Source of the DNA: JAGLSB01 sp023135955
Lineage (GTDB): Bacteria; Bacteroidota; Bacteroidia; Bacteroidales; GCA-2748055
Direction of reading: 5' to 3'
NCBI GenBank assembly: GCA_030673645.1
Contig: DAOVIO010000046.1
Span: forward strand, 1 to 24,388
DNA length: 24,388 nucleotides
A program made the translations under genes and the position numbers. This document shows, piece after piece, positions 22,372-24,388 of the stretch (the stretch's first letter is position 1; each line of letters opens with the position of its first letter). Below the pieces are notes generated by a model. It was not told the DNA's origin. It did no database searches and saw only the letters and a program-made list of their open reading frames with translations.

Positions 22372-22496
22372 AGGAGATGCTCAATGCGTTCGCTGGGAGG
22401 CGCTTCGCCTGGGAGATGTTCACTTCGTTCACTGGGGAGACGCTTCGCTTGGGAGATGTTCACTTCGTTCACTTGGGAGGCGCTTCGCTTGGGAGG
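22372..22496. repeat. alternating 16/24-bp direct-repeat array
   Basis: Read on the plus strand, a GGGAGATGTTCACTTCGTTC module (at 22411 and 22451, exactly 40 bp apart) alternates with a GGGAGGCGCTTCGCTT module (near 22396, 22435 and 22475). A diverged older copy lies at 22372-22394. Modules are separated by a TGGGAG/CTCCCA joint and contain smaller direct repeats (CGCTT twice; TTCACT, TCG, TTCACT). AGGCG CTT CGCCT at 22398-22410 is a perfect short hairpin. The array touches the TAG stop (22499-22497) of the Ig-like gene. It is not a CRISPR, as units are adjacent without spacers. Confidence 0.7.
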
Positions 22497-24388
22497 CTAC
22501 TCCACAACAATCTTTCTCTCTGCCTTGTATTTATCCAAAACAAATGTAATTATATACATACCCTGTCCTTGTCCGCTAAGGTCAACCTGAGCTTTGAAAT
22601 GATGGGTTGTTTTGTTGAATTTAATGTTCAAAATCTCAGTTGCATTCTGTGAGAAGATTCGGGTAATTAGTTCGCCGAAAATTGAGTTGTCCATTTCAAT
22701 GGTGAAAATTCCAGGAGTGGGATTTGGATAAATCTTCAAGTTTTGGAATGGATCTTCCTCAATGCTCGTTCCTAATGGTATCCAAACCGGATCGCTCTTG
22801 ATAAAACATCCTCCTTCCGAAATGCTTACTTCGTATTTACCCATTTGCTGACCGGCAACATGCAGATAATCTGTGGCGCTTGCGATCTGATCTCCTTCCA
22901 GGTACCATCTGTAAGTTGTAGCTGAGTCGTTGCTGCAGGCCAGGTACCAGATTGTTGGTCCATCTGCTAAAATTTCCGGCTTGTCGGGCATATCTCCATA
23001 ACGGATTGTTAAGGATTGAGATTCAATAAAACAGTTTTGGTTTTCTGCTTCTACCGAATATTCTCCTTCGGTTAAAAAGCCCTGATAATTATTCTGGATC
23101 GCATCAGTAATATCCAAGCCGTTTCGCTTCCACTGGTAGTTTATTCCCGACTCAGGAGTTTCAATATTTAATATGACTGGTAAATCACTCTGACATTCAT
23201 CCAGTCCGTAGTTCTCTGTAAGTACAACAGGAAGTCCCGGATAAGAATTAACAACTACATTAATCTCCTCAGAAAAGACTTCGCATAATTCTGAATTCCT
23301 GACTCTGAGTTTATAATTACCAGTCTGATTAATGTCTATTGATGAAGCGGTTTCTCCTGAGATTGTTCCCAGTTCATTCATCCATTGATAACTATCATCT
23401 CCAGGATCTGAAACACTCAAAGTAAGAACTTCATCATCACAAAATGTAGTGGCTCCGCTTAAGTTCAGAGTCGGAACATCCGGAGAAGGATGAACCGTGA
23501 CTGTAATTGAGTTTGTTGAAAGTTTGGAACAACTTGAAGAATTTGTGACTTCAAGACTATAGATACCACTGGCATTTGCGGTAAAGGTATTTTGATCTGG
23601 CCCTACTGATCCTCCGCCTTGCAGCCATTGGTAAACAAGATCCGGATTATCTGTAACACTAAAATTAATACTATCTCCTGCACAGAAAGTTTCTGATCCT
23701 ACTGTACTGATCGTTGGAGCTGTTGGTGATGGAGAAACATTTACTGCTACAGATTGTGTTTCACTAAAGCAGTTGTCTGAATTAGTAATTACCAACTTAT
23801 AATTACCAGTTGTTGTTGCAGTATAGGCATTTGCTGTTGCTCCGCTTATGGTAATATCTCCGTCCATCCATTTATAAGTCATGGCCGGATCATTTGTTAC
23901 ACTAAGTTCAACTGATTCTCCATCACAGAAATCGGTAACTCCACTAAGGTTAACTGTTGGAATATTGGGAACAGGATTGACAGTAACGTTAATCGTGTTT
24001 GTGGATGTGGCTGAACATAATGAAGTATTTGTGACTTCAAGAGTATAAGTACCTGTTGCATTTGCTGTATATGTATTCTGATCAGTTCCAACATTTCCTC
24101 CGCCTTGCAACCATTGGTAAACCAAATCAGGATTATCTGTTACACTTAGTCCCACCGTTTCTCCTTCACAAAAAGTCTCAGCTCCTGAAGAAATGATGGT
24201 CGGTGTTGTCGGTGTTGGAGATACATTGACCACTACCGATTGTGTTTCACTAAAGCAAGCATCAGAATTTGTGATTACTAACCTATAGTTACCTGTTGTA
24301 TCTGCTGTATAAATATTGCTTGTTGCTTCATCAAGAGTTATATTTCCGTCGAACCATTGGTAGGTCATAAGTGCATCATATGCTACAC
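22497..24388 (-). CDS. T9SS-exported tandem Ig-like domain protein, C-terminal part
   Basis: The gene is partial: the frame is open past a Met at 24368 and on to the window end (VAYDALMTYQW in the last codons), so 629 residues are visible and the N-terminus is missing. Seven Ig-like units of about 81 residues are seen (the first incomplete), each with FC near the start, a YQW or YKW strand, a GxYxLxVTN strand and a second Cys. They resemble the Ig/PKD-like modules of Bacteroidota surface proteins. The last two are more diverged. The final 80 residues are a T9SS type A sorting domain: LKIYPNPTPGIFTIEMDNS, GQGMYIITFVLD and a basic KAERKIVVE. A large surface-attached or secreted adhesin-like protein is expected. 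The two-domain unit of 162 residues is nearly identical in consecutive copies. Confidence 0.88.
   Translation of the reverse strand, partial: VAYDALMTYQWFDGNITLDEATSNIYTADTTGNYRLVITNSDACFSETQSVVVNVSPTPTTPTIISSGAETFCEGETVGLSVTDNPDLVYQWLQGGGNVGTDQNTYTANATGTYTLEVTNTSLCSATSTNTINVTVNPVPNIPTVNLSGVTDFCDGESVELSVTNDPAMTYKWMDGDITISGATANAYTATTTGNYKLVITNSDNCFSETQSVAVNVSPSPTAPTISTVGSETFCAGDSINFSVTDNPDLVYQWLQGGGSVGPDQNTFTANASGIYSLEVTNSSSCSKLSTNSITVTVHPSPDVPTLNLSGATTFCDDEVLTLSVSDPGDDSYQWMNELGTISGETASSIDINQTGNYKLRVRNSELCEVFSEEINVVVNSYPGLPVVLTENYGLDECQSDLPVILNIETPESGINYQWKRNGLDITDAIQNNYQGFLTEGEYSVEAENQNCFIESQSLTIRYGDMPDKPEILADGPTIWYLACSNDSATTYRWYLEGDQIASATDYLHVAGQQMGKYEVSISEGGCFIKSDPVWIPLGTSIEEDPFQNLKIYPNPTPGIFTIEMDNSIFGELITRIFSQNATEILNIKFNKTTHHFKAQVDLSGQGQGMYIITFVLDKYKAERKIVVE
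23397..24368 (-). repeat. two copies of a 486-bp coding repeat
   Basis: Codons from MTYQWFDGN (24368 downward) and from MTYKWMDGD (23882 downward) begin matched stretches of 162 residues. Shared strings include VITNSD.CFSETQSV.VNVSP, TDNPDLVYQWLQGGG and TANA.G.Y.LEVTN. DNA identity is high (for example TGTGTTTCACTAAAG at 24241 and 23755, 486 bp apart). It is a duplicated pair of Ig-like domains and a likely site of recombination. Confidence 0.85.

Larger units (their letters stand above)
22207..22496. other. intergenic region holding promoter and repeat array
   Basis: The first 110 bp is AT-rich and holds the probable promoter of the barrel-fusion gene. From about 22372 to 22496 it consists of the alternating module array, listed separately. 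No credible gene lies here: the open frames on the plus strand are translations of the repeats. Confidence 0.6.

Noticed and set aside
22372..22496. CRISPR array
   Set aside because: Modules are contiguous, of two kinds, with no unique spacers and no cas genes nearby.
22198..22652. Two overlapping plus-strand frames (22198-22590 and 22377-22652)
   Set aside because: They translate the repeat array and run into the end of the Ig-like gene on the other strand. The residue pattern is repetitive only because the DNA is.
1..24388. Polysaccharide utilisation locus
   Set aside because: No SusC/SusD pair, TonB-dependent receptor or glycoside hydrolase is visible; the Reg_prop protein lacks a kinase.

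Overview
The window is AT-rich chromosomal DNA of a Bacteroidota bacterium, most likely of the Bacteroidales/Marinilabiliales type, though the rank below phylum is a guess. Three things point there. Two proteins end in type IX secretion system (T9SS) type A sorting domains with YPNP motifs. Exported lipoproteins are numerous, several with acidic residues right after the lipidated cysteine. The clearest promoters fit the Bacteroidota TTTG / TAnnTTTG pattern rather than the E. coli -35/-10. Almost every gene product carries a signal peptide or lipobox, so the window is essentially an envelope and secretion gene set. It has no rRNA, tRNA, transposase, integrase or CRISPR array that I can see.

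Left part (39-12290): a compact leftward operon (4779 to 39) encodes a lipoprotein with a surface-export-like signal, a beta-barrel outer-membrane protein, two further lipoproteins, and an exported beta-propeller/caspase-fold protein with an intact His-Cys dyad. A lone rightward gene (5127-6413) encodes a T9SS-secreted propeller protein. It runs tail-to-tail into a second leftward operon (12290 to 6423): a 7-repeat Reg_prop propeller lipoprotein, two related outer-membrane barrels, and a TPR-CHAT lipoprotein with an intact His-Cys dyad. Two adjacent operons therefore share a layout: propeller or lipoprotein genes, then barrel(s), then a distal exported caspase-clan protein. This is the most interesting feature of the window, and a role in envelope signalling or proteolysis is only inferred.

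Middle part (12408-17208): a ybjQ-type gene is followed one base later by an unlisted 44-residue single-pass membrane protein. Next come an ankyrin-repeat lipoprotein, a divergent lipoprotein with a C-terminal DNRLRE-like domain, and a DUF4836-like lipoprotein.

Right part (17213-24388): leftward genes encode a PQQ-type propeller protein, two secreted proteins of probable NTF2-like fold, a duplicated NTF2-like/outer-membrane barrel fusion, and the C-terminal part of a large T9SS-exported protein of tandem Ig-like domains. The last is built from a 486-bp two-domain repeat and runs off the window end.

Intergenic spaces in the middle and right parts carry Bacteroidota-style repeats: a 12-bp tandem repeat near 13057, a palindrome mosaic at 15408-15518, inverted repeats at 19441-19558, and an alternating 16/24-bp module array at 22372-22496 that abuts the stop codon of the Ig-like gene.
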